From Sphingomonas aurantiaca (GTDB lineage: Bacteria; Pseudomonadota; Alphaproteobacteria; Sphingomonadales; Sphingomonadaceae): a stretch of DNA of 64,000 nucleotides. Location of the stretch: positions 310,001-374,000 of the forward strand of contig NZ_QAOG01000004.1 in NCBI RefSeq assembly GCF_003050705.1. Reading direction: 5' to 3'. The position numbers were made by a program, and so were the translations under genes. The notes under the pieces are model-generated. The model was given only the letters and a program-made list of their open reading frames with translations. It searched no databases and was not told the origin of the DNA. How positions within the stretch are numbered: the first letter of the stretch is position 1; each line of letters begins with the position of its first letter. Below are positions 55,677 through 64,000 of this stretch, piece by piece.

Positions 55677-56806
55677 CAGTTGACGAACGGATCGATGGTC
55701 GGGATCGAGCCGTCGGCGGCGAACTTGAGCTCGGTCACCTTGACGTTGCGGAGGTGGTTCTTGTTGCTCAGCTGCGTGTCCGCATAGAACAGCCACCATT
55801 TCTTGTTCCACTCGACGATCGAATGGTGGCTCGTCCAGCCCTGCACCGGCTTCAGTATGTGGCCCTTGTAGGTGAACGGACCATAGGGGTTGTCGCCGGT
55901 CGCATAGTTCAGGAAGTGCGTGTCGCCGGTCGAGTAGGTATAATAATATGTGCCGCCGCGCTTGAAGACCCAGGACGCCTCGAAGAAGCGCTTCTCATGG
56001 TCGCCGCCGAGGACGGGCTTGCCGGCGTCGTCGAGGATCTGGACGTCGCGCGGCGTCTCGGCAAAGCTCTTCATGTCGGGGTTGAGCTTGGCGATCTTGC
56101 CCGACAGGGCGGGCTGGTCGTCCTTGCCGAGGTCCGTGTCCGAGCCGTTGGCGTCGAACTTGCCGTCCTTCCAGCGCTGGAGCTGGCCGCCCCAGATACC
56201 GCCGAAATACATGTAGCTGGCGCCGGTCGTGTCGGTGAAGACGGCCGGATCCATCGAGAAGCTGCCGGCGATCGGCTTGGGATCGGCCTTGAACGGGCCG
56301 GTCGGGCTTTTCGACGTGGCGACGCCGATGCGGAACGTGCCAAGGCCGTTCTTGTCGAGCATCTTGTCGCGGACCGGGAAGTACAGGAAATAGGTGCCGT
56401 TCTTGTAGGCGGCATCGGGTGCCCACATCTGCTTCGACGCCCAGGGCACGTCCTTCACGTCGAGCGCGACGCCATTGACCTTCACCGGGCCGCCGATGCG
56501 GTCCATGCTCAGGACGCGGTAGTCGCGCATCGCATATTGATTGCCGAGATCGTCGTCGCCGATGCCCGCATCGATATCATGGCTGGGATAGACGTAGATC
56601 TTGCCGTTGAAGACGTGCGCCGACGGATCGGCGGTATAGATGCTGCTGACCAGCGGCTGCGACAGATAGCGCTTGCCGTCGGGGCTACGCGGCTCGCTCT
56701 TCGCTGGCGCGGACGGGGCGGTGGGCGCGGCAGTCTGCGCCAGTGCGACGCTGCCGGCGAGCAGCAGGGGCAAGCTCGCGGCGAGGGTGGGTAGACGAAG
56801 CTGCAT
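55676..56806 (-). CDS. Glycoside hydrolase family 43 (xylosidase/arabinofuranosidase)
   Basis: 376 residues. The signal peptide MQLRLPTLAASLPLLLAGSV...ALA exports it. A five-bladed propeller of GH43 follows: IYTADPSAHVFNGKIYVYPS (general base Asp), ASKQMWAPDAAYKNGTYFLY, GSFSMDPAVFTDTTGASYMY (pKa-modulating Asp) and FFEASWVFKRGGTYYYTYS (acid Glu). It would trim xylo- or arabino-oligosaccharides in the periplasm to feed the xylose genes. It is the first gene of the xylB-xylA operon, with a LacI-type operator candidate in its promoter region. Confidence 0.92.
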   Translation of the reverse strand: MQLRLPTLAASLPLLLAGSVALAQTAAPTAPSAPAKSEPRSPDGKRYLSQPLVSSIYTADPSAHVFNGKIYVYPSHDIDAGIGDDDLGNQYAMRDYRVLSMDRIGGPVKVNGVALDVKDVPWASKQMWAPDAAYKNGTYFLYFPVRDKMLDKNGLGTFRIGVATSKSPTGPFKADPKPIAGSFSMDPAVFTDTTGASYMYFGGIWGGQLQRWKDGKFDANGSDTDLGKDDQPALSGKIAKLNPDMKSFAETPRDVQILDDAGKPVLGGDHEKRFFEASWVFKRGGTYYYTYSTGDTHFLNYATGDNPYGPFTYKGHILKPVQGWTSHHSIVEWNKKWWLFYADTQLSNKNHLRNVKVTELKFAADGSIPTIDPFVN

Positions 56807-56870
56807 GGCCGTTCGATCCTTCCTAATGTCGGCGATCTTCTGCGAGATCTGCCCTCCGCCTCATGGCGGA

Positions 56871-56883
56871 AATAGCGCTACCA
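56871..56883 (-). promoter_or_regulatory. XylR/LacI-type operator candidate, GH43-xylB-xylA promoter
   Basis: Read leftward this is TGGTAGCGCTATT, a near-palindrome around AGCGCT. It lies 65 bases upstream of the GH43 ATG and resembles the xyl-box type sequences described for LacI-family xylose regulators. Related boxes are at 57021 and 58199. Confidence 0.6.
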
Positions 56884-57020
56884 TAACAGCCCCTTCGGGC
56901 TGGGCAAGCGGACTTTGATGGTTGCGTTGCCGCGCATCGCTGCCGCCGTCGCGTGCAGGGAATGCCGGTCGCCACAGTCCAACGAGGGTCGAACGCCGAG
57001 GGCCATTTCCTGCGACGGGC

Positions 57021-57033
57021 GGTTGCGCTAACG
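57021..57033 (+). promoter_or_regulatory. Operator candidate just upstream of the LacI gene
   Basis: GGTTGCGCTAACG matches the half-sites of the 56871 box with one substitution in the core. It ends 9 bases before the regulator's ATG, a position suited to autorepression. Confidence 0.45.
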
Positions 57034-57042
57034 CTACGCCAG

Positions 57043-58128
57043 ATGGACACCATTCCCCCTCCCACGATCAGGCCGTCACGTCGCGCGGGCGGCGCGCCGA
57101 CGATCAGCGACGTTGCGCGGCGCGCCGGCGTTTCACCGATGACGGTGTCGCGTGTCATCAACGGCGAAAGCAACGTCCGTCCGGTCACGCGCGACGCGGT
57201 GAACGCCGCGATCACCGCGCTGAACTATGCGCCCAACCCCGCCGCGCGCAGCCTGGCCGGGGCAGGGCAGACTCGGATCGGCCTGCTCTACAGCAACCCG
57301 AGCGCGGGCTTTCTCAGCGAATTCCTGCTCGGCAGTCTCGATCAGGCGGCGCGCAGCGATGTCCAGATCATCGTCGAGAAATGCGACCTCGGCGAGCATG
57401 AGCTCGAGGTGACTCGGCATCTGATCGCGGGCGGGATCGACGGTATCGTCCTGCCGCCGCCCTTGTGCGAGGCCGAGGCGATCCTCGACCTGCTCGCCGA
57501 GGCGCGGATCCCGACGGTGTCGGTCGCCAGCGGCCGGCCGTCGGACGATGTCCTGGCGGTCCGGATCGACGACCGCGAGGCGGCGCTGACGATGACCCGC
57601 CACATCATGGCGCTCGGCCATCGCCGGATCGGCTTCATCACCGGCAACCCCAATTTGTCGGCCAGCGCGCGTCGCCTCGAAGGCTATGGCGCCGCGTTGC
57701 AGGAAGCGGGCATCGCGGTCGACGAGACGCTGATCCAGCCCGGGCTCTACACCTACCGGTCGGGGCTCGACGCTGCCGAAGCGCTGCTCGCGCTGCCCGA
57801 GCCGCCGACCGCGATCTTCTCGTCCAACGACGACATGGCCGCCGCCACCGTCGCGGTCGCGCATCGCCGCGGGCTCGACGTGCCGGGCGACCTCACCGTG
57901 TGCGGGTTCGACGACACGATCATGTCGACCGCGATCTGGCCCGAACTCACGACGGTCTACCAGCCGATCGCGGACATGGCGCGAATCGCGGTCGAGATGC
58001 TCGTCGCCGCGATTCGTCGCCCGGCCGGAGTCGCGACCGCCGATCGCCACCGGTTGCTCGATTACACGCTGATCCGTCGCCAGTCGGACGCCGCACCGCG
58101 GCGGCGCCCGCGCGCGGACCAGGCATGA
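57043..58128 (+). CDS. LacI-family regulator of the xylose locus (XylR-like)
   Basis: 361 residues. The N-terminal helix-turn-helix and hinge read TISDVARRAGVSPMTVSRVI and ALNYAPNPAARSLAGAGQTR. The periplasmic-binding-like effector domain follows (IGLLYSNPSAGFLSEFLLGS, ALGHRRIGFITGNPNLSASA, TAIFSSNDDMAAATVAVAHR). The ATG at 57043 is chosen because the DNA-binding domain starts soon after; earlier in-frame starts add unrelated sequence. It is divergent from the GH43-xylB-xylA operon and upstream of xylD on the same strand, the expected place for the local repressor. The effector (xylose or an intermediate) is inferred. Confidence 0.92.
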   Translation: MDTIPPPTIRPSRRAGGAPTISDVARRAGVSPMTVSRVINGESNVRPVTRDAVNAAITALNYAPNPAARSLAGAGQTRIGLLYSNPSAGFLSEFLLGSLDQAARSDVQIIVEKCDLGEHELEVTRHLIAGGIDGIVLPPPLCEAEAILDLLAEARIPTVSVASGRPSDDVLAVRIDDREAALTMTRHIMALGHRRIGFITGNPNLSASARRLEGYGAALQEAGIAVDETLIQPGLYTYRSGLDAAEALLALPEPPTAIFSSNDDMAAATVAVAHRRGLDVPGDLTVCGFDDTIMSTAIWPELTTVYQPIADMARIAVEMLVAAIRRPAGVATADRHRLLDYTLIRRQSDAAPRRRPRADQA

Positions 58129-58198
58129 TCCGCGTCCGAAAACCGCGATAAACCGATGCTCGATGCCGACGCAGCGCGCTTGACGTCGTCAGCGAAGA

Positions 58199-58212
58199 TG
58201 GTAGCGATACCA
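58199..58212 (+). promoter_or_regulatory. Operator candidate upstream of xylD
   Basis: TGGTAGCGATACCA has perfect TGGTA/TACCA half-sites around GCGA. It lies 50 bases before the xylD start and shares the TGGTAGCG half with the box in the GH43 promoter. Confidence 0.6.
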
Positions 58213-58262
58213 GTATTAACGTGCGCCGACTGATCGGCGACGGCCCAGCAGGAGAGTTTCGC

Positions 58263-60041
58263 GTGCAACGGCAACCGGTTCGGCCCTTCCGATCGCGTGA
58301 CTGGTTCGCGGACCCCGCGCGCTCGGACATGACCGCGCTCTATCTCGAGCGGTTCATGAACTACGGTCTCACCCCGGCGGAACTCCGCTCGGGGCGGCCG
58401 ATCATCGGCATCGCGCAGACCGGCAGCGATCTGTCGCCGTGCAACCGCATCCACCTCGATCTCGCGCGGCGCGTCCGCGACGGTATCCGCGACGCAGGCG
58501 GAATCGCGATGGAATTCCCCGTCCATCCGATCTTCGAGAATTGCCGCCGGCCGACCGCCGCGCTCGACCGCAACCTCGCTTATCTCGGCCTCGTCGAGAC
58601 GCTCTACGGCTATCCGATCGACGCGGTTGTGCTGACCACCGGCTGCGACAAGACCACGCCGTCGGGGATCATGGCGGCCTCCACCGTCGATATCCCGGCG
58701 ATCGTGCTGTCGGGCGGGCCGATGCTCGACGGCTGGCACGAGGGCGAGCTGGTCGGTTCGGGTACCGTCATCTGGCGGTCGCGGCGCAAGCTCGCGGCGG
58801 GCGAGATCGACGAGGAGGAGTTTCTCCAGCGCGCCACCGACAGCGCGCCGTCGGCCGGGCATTGCAACACGATGGGCACCGCCTCGACGATGAACGCTGT
58901 CGCCGAGGCGCTCGGCCTGTCGCTCACCGGCTGCGCGGCGATCCCCGCGCCGTATCGCGAACGCGGCCAGTTCGCCTATGAGACCGGGCGGCGGATCGTC
59001 GACATGGCGTATGAAGACCTGCGCCCCTCGCGGATCCTCAGCCGCGAGAGCTTCCTCAACGCGATCCGGGTCGTGACCGCGATCGGCGGATCGTCGAACG
59101 CGCAGCCGCATATCCATGCGATGGCCAAGCATGCGGGAATCGAGATCACCGCCGCCGACTGGTCGGATTATGGCTACGACCTGCCCTTGCTGGTCGACGT
59201 GCAGCCCGCCGGGCGCTTCCTGGGCGAGCGGTTCCACCGGGCCGGCGGCGTGCCTGCGGTGCTGAGCGAGCTGCTCGCGGCGGGCCGGCTCGACGGCGAT
59301 TGCCTGACCGTGACCGGCCGGACGCTGGCCGAGAACATCACCGGCCGGGTCGCCACTGACCGCGAGGTGATCCGCGCCTATGACACGCCGCTGAAGGAAC
59401 AGGCGGGCTTCCTCGTCCTCTCGGGCAATTTGTTCGACGTCGCGATCATGAAGACCAGCGTGATCTCGCCCGCGTTCCGCGCGCGCTATCTGGAGCGCAC
59501 CGGCGCCGAGGACGTGTTCGAATCGCGTGCGATCGTGTTCGAAGGGTCGGACGACTATCATCACCGGATCAACGATCCCGCGCTCGACATCGACGAGGAC
59601 TGCATGCTCGTCATCCGCGGGGCGGGGCCGATCGGCTGGCCGGGCTCGGCCGAGGTCGTCAACATGCAGCCGCCCGATCATCTGATCCAGCGCGGCATCA
59701 TGACTCTTCCGACGCTCGGCGACGGGCGCCAGTCGGGCACGTCGGACAGCCCGTCGATCCTGAACGCCAGCCCGGAGAGCGCGGTCGGCGGCGGCCTGTC
59801 CTGGCTGCGGACCGGCGACATCATCCGCATCGACCTCAAGGCGGGGCGGTGCGACGCGCTGGTCGACGCGGACGAGATTGCGCGGCGGCGCGGCGAACCG
59901 GCGCCGCCGATACCGCCGAGCAATACGCCGTGGGAGGAGCTGTACCGCGAAAAGACCGGACAGCTCGCCGATGGCGCGGTGCTCGACTTCGCGGTCAAGT
60001 ACCGCGGCATCGCGGCGCGCACGCCGCGGCACAATCACTGA
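58263..60041 (+). CDS. xylD: D-xylonate dehydratase XylD (IlvD/Edd family)
   Basis: 592 residues, closely following Caulobacter XylD along its length. Examples: FRSRDWF...DMTALYLERFMNYG near the start, AQTGSDLSPCNRIHLDL, LTTGCDKTTPSGIMAASTVD, SAPSAGHCNTMGTASTMNAV (these Cys residues hold the Fe-S cluster), NMQPPDHLIQRGIMTLPTLG and the C-terminus ending in PRHNH. It dehydrates D-xylonate to 2-keto-3-deoxy-xylonate, the third step of the Weimberg and Dahms routes. The start is a GTG at 58263 behind GGAGAG; a GTG at 58221 is less well placed. A sugar porter gene follows in the same direction. Confidence 0.95.
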   Translation: MQRQPVRPFRSRDWFADPARSDMTALYLERFMNYGLTPAELRSGRPIIGIAQTGSDLSPCNRIHLDLARRVRDGIRDAGGIAMEFPVHPIFENCRRPTAALDRNLAYLGLVETLYGYPIDAVVLTTGCDKTTPSGIMAASTVDIPAIVLSGGPMLDGWHEGELVGSGTVIWRSRRKLAAGEIDEEEFLQRATDSAPSAGHCNTMGTASTMNAVAEALGLSLTGCAAIPAPYRERGQFAYETGRRIVDMAYEDLRPSRILSRESFLNAIRVVTAIGGSSNAQPHIHAMAKHAGIEITAADWSDYGYDLPLLVDVQPAGRFLGERFHRAGGVPAVLSELLAAGRLDGDCLTVTGRTLAENITGRVATDREVIRAYDTPLKEQAGFLVLSGNLFDVAIMKTSVISPAFRARYLERTGAEDVFESRAIVFEGSDDYHHRINDPALDIDEDCMLVIRGAGPIGWPGSAEVVNMQPPDHLIQRGIMTLPTLGDGRQSGTSDSPSILNASPESAVGGGLSWLRTGDIIRIDLKAGRCDALVDADEIARRRGEPAPPIPPSNTPWEELYREKTGQLADGAVLDFAVKYRGIAARTPRHNH

Positions 60042-60111
60042 CCGCTTCGACTACTAAAACCAAGACAGACGACACCAGGCCGCAACGGTCGGCGCACAGG
60101 AGAGGAACATC

Positions 60112-61554
60112 ATGGCGAATATGCACAGTGGAGATCCGGGAGCGGGATTGCAGGGGAACGCCGCGGTCAACCACGGTTTCATCGCCGCGATCGTCGCGGT
60201 GGCGACGATCGGCGGGTTCATGTTCGGCTATGATTCGGGTGTCATCAACGGCACGCAAAAGGGTCTCGAAGCCGCCTTCGGTCTCGGTCGGCTCGGGATC
60301 GGCGTCAATGTCGGCGCGATCCTCGTCGGCTCGGCGGTCGGTGCGTTCGGCGCCGGGCGGATGGCCGACGCGATCGGCCGTCGCAACGTCATGATGCTCG
60401 CCGCCGCGCTGTTCCTGTTCAGCGCGCTGCTCGCCGGGGCTGCGACCGGCTCCGGCATCTTCATCTTCGCGCGGATCATCGGCGGCCTGGGCGTCGGTGC
60501 GGCCAGCGTCATCTCGCCGGTCTATATCTCGGAGGTCACACCGGCCTCGATCCGCGGTCGCCTGTCGAGCGTCCAGCAGGTCATGATCATCTCCGGCCTG
60601 ACCGGTGCGTTCGTCGCCAACTTCGCGCTCGCGCGCTATGCCGGTGGCTCGACCGCCGATTTCTGGCTCGGCTATCCCGCCTGGCGCTGGATGTTCTGGC
60701 TGCAGGCGATCCCGGCCGCGATCTATTTCCTCGCGCTGCTCGTGATCCCGGAAAGCCCGCGCTTCCTGGTCGCCAAGGGCCGCGAAGCCGAGGCGCATGT
60801 CGTGCTCACGCGCCTGTTCGGCACTGCCGAGGCGGACCGCAAGGTCGTCGAGATCCGCAATTCGCTCGCCGCCGATCATCACAAGCCCAAGCTCAGCGAC
60901 CTGGTCGACAAGACCACGGGCAAGATCCGGCCGATCCTGTGGGCCGGCATCGGCCTCGCCGTGTTCCAGCAGCTGGTCGGCATCAACGTCGTCTTCTATT
61001 ACGGCGCGGTGCTGTGGGAAGCGGTCGGCTTCACCGAAGACAACGCGCTGCAGATCAACATCCTGTCGGGCGTCCTGTCGATCGCGGCCTGCCTGTTCAC
61101 GATCGCGACCGTCGACCGGATCGGTCGCAAGCCGCTGCTGCTGGTCGGCTCGGCGGGCATGGCCGTCACGCTGGCGGTGGTCGCCTATGCGTTCTCGACC
61201 GCGGTGACGGGGGCGGACGGCGCGGTGTCGCTGCCCGGCCATAACGGCATGATCGCGCTGGTCGCGGCCAATCTGTACGTCATCTTCTTCAACGCCAGCT
61301 GGGGCCCGGTGATGTGGGTGATGCTCGGCGAGATGTTCCCGAACCAGATCCGCGGATCGGGTCTGGCAGTATCGGGCTTCGCGCAGTGGATCGCCAACGC
61401 GGCGATCTCGGTCAGCTTCCCCGCGCTTGCGCTGTCGCCGGGCCTGGCGGTGACCTATGCCGGCTACGCGTTCTTCGCCGCGATCTCGTTCTTCTTCGTG
61501 AAGGCGCTGGTCAACGAAACGCGCGGTCGCGAACTCGAGGACATGACCGGCTGA
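60112..61554 (+). CDS. MFS sugar porter (xylose transporter candidate)
   Basis: 480 residues, 12 membrane segments, with the sugar-porter signatures: GFMFGYDSGVINGTQKG, GRMADAIGRRNVMM (motif A), PESPRFLVAKG after segment 6, FQQLVGINVVFYYGAVLWE, VDRIGRKPLLLVGS and ASWGPVMWVMLGEMFPNQIR. It is similar in plan to XylE/GalP proton symporters. AGGAGAGG precedes the ATG. Its position 70 bases after xylD makes D-xylose the likely substrate, though arabinose or glucose cannot be excluded from sequence. Confidence 0.92.
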   Translation: MANMHSGDPGAGLQGNAAVNHGFIAAIVAVATIGGFMFGYDSGVINGTQKGLEAAFGLGRLGIGVNVGAILVGSAVGAFGAGRMADAIGRRNVMMLAAALFLFSALLAGAATGSGIFIFARIIGGLGVGAASVISPVYISEVTPASIRGRLSSVQQVMIISGLTGAFVANFALARYAGGSTADFWLGYPAWRWMFWLQAIPAAIYFLALLVIPESPRFLVAKGREAEAHVVLTRLFGTAEADRKVVEIRNSLAADHHKPKLSDLVDKTTGKIRPILWAGIGLAVFQQLVGINVVFYYGAVLWEAVGFTEDNALQINILSGVLSIAACLFTIATVDRIGRKPLLLVGSAGMAVTLAVVAYAFSTAVTGADGAVSLPGHNGMIALVAANLYVIFFNASWGPVMWVMLGEMFPNQIRGSGLAVSGFAQWIANAAISVSFPALALSPGLAVTYAGYAFFAAISFFFVKALVNETRGRELEDMTG

Positions 61555-61562
61555 TCGTCGCT

Positions 61563-61682
61563 CCTCCCTCGCAAGGGGGAGGTGGCTGGCGCTTGCCAGA
61601 CGGAGGGGGAGGGAAGGGCGAAGGCCGTTCGGTGTCCTTCCCCTCCGTCACCTTCGGTGCCACCTCCCCCTGGCGGGGGAGG
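61563..61682. repeat. Palindromic repeat, family C copy 2
   Basis: Arms CTCGCAAGGGGGAGGTGGC and GCCACCTCCCCCTGGCGG pair, around a 70-base core that includes CAGACGGAGGGGGAGG and its partner CCCCTCCG. It is the single-unit version of the element at 27733-27882. Confidence 0.88.
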
Positions 61683-61701
61683 AAGAGATAGAGCCAAACG
61701 A

Positions 61702-61739
61702 AAAAAGGGCCCCGCGGATCGATCCGCGGGGCCCTTTTT
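61702..61739. terminator. Bidirectional terminator between the sugar porter and xylC
   Basis: A perfect 38-base palindrome (arms 61702-61720 and 61721-61739) has a GGGCCCCGCGG stem flanked by A5 and T5. It lies between two convergent genes and has the right form to stop transcription from both sides. Confidence 0.92.
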
Positions 61740-61760
61740 CGTTCGACGGCGCCGCGCCGG

Positions 61761-62666
61761 TCAGGCGATACGGCGGCCAGCTATCGTCGCGACACGGTGC
61801 GCCGGCTGGCCTGCCACCCCCGCGTCGAACGCGAACACGTCGCCTGCATAAGGCTGGAGCGCGCGGTGATCGTCCGATAGGCCCTTGGCGGCCGTCGTCG
61901 CATAGGCGGTGCGGCCATCGGGGCCACCGATCGCGATCTTGGTGACGTTCGAGACGGGCAGGCGGATCTCGGCGACCTGTTTCCCGTCCGGCGAATAGCG
62001 TCGCACGCACCAGCCGCCATAGAAGGACACCCAGACATATCCTTCGGCATCGACGATCGGCCCGTCGGGATAGCCCTGCGTCGCGACGTCGACCGCCGCG
62101 AAGATGCGCGTGTCGGCCAGGCTGCCGTCCTCGCGGATCGTGCAGGCGTGGATCGTCCCGGCCAGCGTGTCGCAGTGATACAGCGTGGCGCCATCGGTCG
62201 AGATGGCGGGCCCGTTGGTGATCACGATGCCGTCGACGACGGGCGCCACGCCGTCCGCATCGGCGCGGTAGATCAGCCCGGACGCCGCGCTCTCGCCATC
62301 GTCCATCGACCCGAACCAGAGCCGCCCCGCGGCATCGACGGTCGAATCGTTCAGGCGGTTGCCCGGCGAGTCAGGCTCGACGACGTGGAGGTGCGTGAAG
62401 CTGCCATCGGCGGGGTCGAACCGGTGCAGCCCGGTCTGCAATCCGGCCAGCATGCCGCCGTCCGCCAGCGGCTGGACCCAGCCGACCTGCGCGGGGGCGG
62501 TCCAAGTCTGATGGTCGCCGGTTGCGGGCGTGAAGCGGTGGACGCGGTGCTGCTTGATGTCGACGAACCAGAGCGCATCGTCGAGCCACAACGGCCCTTC
62601 GCCCAGCATCGCGCCGACGCCGAGCACGCGCTCCACGCCACCGTTTACCTCGCCGTTTACCGCCAT
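61761..62666 (-). CDS. xylC: Xylonolactonase XylC (SMP-30/gluconolactonase family)
   Basis: 301 residues of six-bladed propeller type. MLGEGPLWLDDALWFVDIKQ carries the metal-ligand Glu; NRLNDSTVDAAGRLWFGSMD and the Asp in GYPDGPIVDAEGYVWVS complete the divalent-metal site; ITNGPAISTDG is also conserved. It opens xylono-lactone to D-xylonate. Its start overlaps the end of the upstream dehydrogenase gene by 10 bases, so xylX, dehydrogenase and xylC form one leftward operon. Confidence 0.9.
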   Translation of the reverse strand: MAVNGEVNGGVERVLGVGAMLGEGPLWLDDALWFVDIKQHRVHRFTPATGDHQTWTAPAQVGWVQPLADGGMLAGLQTGLHRFDPADGSFTHLHVVEPDSPGNRLNDSTVDAAGRLWFGSMDDGESAASGLIYRADADGVAPVVDGIVITNGPAISTDGATLYHCDTLAGTIHACTIREDGSLADTRIFAAVDVATQGYPDGPIVDAEGYVWVSFYGGWCVRRYSPDGKQVAEIRLPVSNVTKIAIGGPDGRTAYATTAAKGLSDDHRALQPYAGDVFAFDAGVAGQPAHRVATIAGRRIA

Positions 62667-63463
62667 CCTGCATCCACCCAGTAATTATGTCCCGTGCACA
62701 TACGCGCATCGTCGGACGCGAGAAACAGCGCCATCGCGGCGATGTCCGACGGCTGGATACGGCCGTCGATGCATTGCGCGTCGACGATCGCCGCTTCGCC
62801 CTCGGGCGTGTACCATTTCTCCTGGCGCGGCGTCTGGACGTTGCCGGGGATGATCGCGTTGACGCGGATGCAGTCGCGGCCGAGATCGCGTGCCAGGCTG
62901 CGCGTGAGCCCCTCGATCGCCGCCTTGGCGGTCTGGTAGAGGATCAGGTCCTTCATGCCGAGATGCCAGCTGATCGATCCGAAATTGATGATGGCGCCAC
63001 CGCCTGCTGCCTTCATCGACGGCACCACCGCCTGTGCTGCGAAGAACAAATGCCGCAGATTGACGTTCATCCGCTGATCCCAATAGGCCGGGGTCACCTC
63101 GTCGATCGTGTGGCGGTCGTCATTGGCCGCGTTGTTCAGCAGGATGTCGACCCCGCCGAGCTGGTCGATCATCGTCTTGAACGTGACGTCGAGCGCGTCG
63201 ATGTCGGTCAGGTCGAGCGGGTGGAAGACCGGGGCATGCTCCGCCCCGGCGGACAGGCGCTCGACCAGCGCCATGCTGTCGGCCTGCGCGACGTCGACGA
63301 ACGCGACCCGCGCGCCTTGCGCCACGAATCCCTCGACCAGCCCGGCACCGATGCCCGACCCGCCGCCGGTGATGATGACTCGCTTGTTCCTGAGCGATGG
63401 GTAGACGGCGCCTTCGTGGCGACCGGCGGTTTTCTGCAGCACGCTGTTCTCCGGATGGGTCAT
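62657..63463 (-). CDS. NAD-dependent D-xylose 1-dehydrogenase (SDR; Caulobacter XylB type)
   Basis: 268 residues of classical short-chain dehydrogenase. The Rossmann loop is VIITGGGSGIGAGLVEGF. NNAANDDRHTIDEVTPAYWD, NFGSISWHLGMKDLILYQTAKA (catalytic Ser, Tyr, Lys) and RQEKWYTPEGEA...CIDGRI follow, and the end is CTGHNYWVDAGWR. These blocks match the Caulobacter xylose dehydrogenase closely. It oxidises D-xylose to xylonolactone. The symbol is left blank because the Caulobacter name xylB clashes with xylulokinase in this locus. It overlaps xylX by 4 bases. Confidence 0.9.
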   Translation of the reverse strand: MTHPENSVLQKTAGRHEGAVYPSLRNKRVIITGGGSGIGAGLVEGFVAQGARVAFVDVAQADSMALVERLSAGAEHAPVFHPLDLTDIDALDVTFKTMIDQLGGVDILLNNAANDDRHTIDEVTPAYWDQRMNVNLRHLFFAAQAVVPSMKAAGGGAIINFGSISWHLGMKDLILYQTAKAAIEGLTRSLARDLGRDCIRVNAIIPGNVQTPRQEKWYTPEGEAAIVDAQCIDGRIQPSDIAAMALFLASDDARMCTGHNYWVDAGWR

Positions 63464-64000
63464 GCCGACAACAGCCCGCGTGCGGCGAGGTTGCGCATCA
63501 GCGCGACCAGGCCGAACTCCCAGGGCGCTGCGGCCTTCGATGTGGTGACGGTGTTGATGAGGCGACCGAGTCCGGGCGCGGCGATCGAGACGGTATCGCC
63601 CGACTTGTGCGTGAAGCCCCGGCCGACGTCGTCGCGATCCTTGGTCGGCGCGAACAGGGTGCCCAAGAACAGGACGAACCCGTCGGGATATTGATGCTCG
63701 CTCAACGCCTGGCGGACGAGTTCCTCGGGATCGCGGCTGATCTGGCTCATCGAGCTGGCGCCGTCGAGGACATAGCCGTCGGTGCCCTCGATGCGCAGCG
63801 CGACTTCGGCGCGGCGGACATCGTCGAGCGTGAAGGAGTCGTCGAACAGGCGGATGAACGCGCCGAGCGAGCAGGACGCGTTATTGTCCTTCGCCTTGCC
63901 GAGCAGCAGCGCGGAACGCCCCTCGAAGTCGCGCAGGTTGACGTCGTTGCCGATCGTCGCGCCGACGATGCGCGCATCGGGCGCCACCAGCAGCACGATC
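63460..64000 (-). CDS. xylX: XylX-like 2-keto-3-deoxy-xylonate dehydratase (partial, 5' end outside window)
   Basis: About 180 C-terminal residues are present and the gene runs off the right edge; the full protein is expected to be near 380-390 residues. Visible blocks: IVGATIGNDVNLRDFEGRSA, LLLGKAKDNNASCSLGAFIR and GDTVSIAAPGLGRLINTV, typical of the fumarylacetoacetate-hydrolase-like fold of XylX and related keto-deoxy sugar acid dehydratases. It would turn 2-keto-3-deoxy-xylonate into alpha-ketoglutarate semialdehyde, the Weimberg branch. The stop overlaps the dehydrogenase start by 4 bases. Confidence 0.85.
   Translation of the reverse strand, partial: IVLLVAPDARIVGATIGNDVNLRDFEGRSALLLGKAKDNNASCSLGAFIRLFDDSFTLDDVRRAEVALRIEGTDGYVLDGASSMSQISRDPEELVRQALSEHQYPDGFVLFLGTLFAPTKDRDDVGRGFTHKSGDTVSIAAPGLGRLINTVTTSKAAAPWEFGLVALMRNLAARGLLSA

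Overview
The window looks like a chromosomal segment of an alphaproteobacterium of the Sphingomonadales, most likely Sphingomonas. The reasons are uniformly high GC, lineage-typical small families (DUF4170, UrcA, glycine-zipper proteins, DUF883/DUF1469/DUF3618), oxidative xylose genes close to the Caulobacter type, several promoters matching the alphaproteobacterial general-stress sigma factor EcfG (GGAAC-N16/17-CGTT), and abundant short palindromic intergenic elements. No rRNA, intact tRNA, CRISPR array or insertion sequence was found. No gene-free stretch exceeds about 280 bases; the larger gaps hold palindromic repeats or divergent promoters.

Layout. 0-1.7 kb: the start of a 23S rRNA pseudouridine synthase (rluE type), then a visibly AT-richer two-gene island with a small membrane protein and a membrane-anchored TIR/deoxyribosyltransferase-like protein. 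1.8-6.7 kb: rpoD, dnaG, a DUF559 nuclease-like gene and a GatB/YqeY gene, all leftward. 6.9-13.1 kb, rightward: carA (carrying an in-frame palindromic insert), a small exported protein, carB, greA and a rhomboid protease. 13.2-15.2 kb, leftward: a DUF4170 gene and a stress-type membrane cluster resembling E. coli yqjD-yqjE-yqjK. 15.4-17.1 kb: eno and ftsB. 17.2-29.6 kb: a mixed housekeeping and envelope region with an alpha/beta hydrolase behind a perfect EcfG promoter, a DUF885 peptidase, an MFS exporter, an S9 peptidase, small exported proteins, uvrD/pcrA, a UrcA protein and a Pho-box-controlled PiT phosphate transporter.

29.8-46 kb is an accessory glycan and envelope region. It contains two GT2-like and three GT-B glycosyltransferases, a fused sucrose-phosphate synthase/phosphatase, a sulfotransferase-like P-loop protein, a DUF2334 deacetylase, an integral membrane protein, a DUF2141 protein and a secreted endonuclease/exonuclease/phosphatase-fold enzyme. 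A FecI-FecR-TonB receptor signalling set sits inside it. 46-52.9 kb is a citrate-type uptake module: an alpha/beta hydrolase, a CitMHS transporter, an OprO/P-like porin and an orphan solute-binding protein, divergent from a TctD/TctE-like two-component pair.

52.9-64 kb is a xylose locus with both bacterial routes. The isomerase route is xylA, xylulokinase xylB and a GH43 xylosidase. The oxidative (Weimberg-type) route is a xylose dehydrogenase SDR, xylC, xylD and xylX (cut by the right edge). A LacI regulator and an MFS sugar porter complete it, and three similar palindromic operator candidates lie in the LacI-associated promoter regions.

The most likely undescribed system is the two-gene membrane/TIR-like island at 0.54-1.68 kb. 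Other points worth a second look are the palindromic element inside carA, the cluster of EcfG promoters, the sucrose-phosphate synthase/glycosyltransferase region and the dual xylose pathway.
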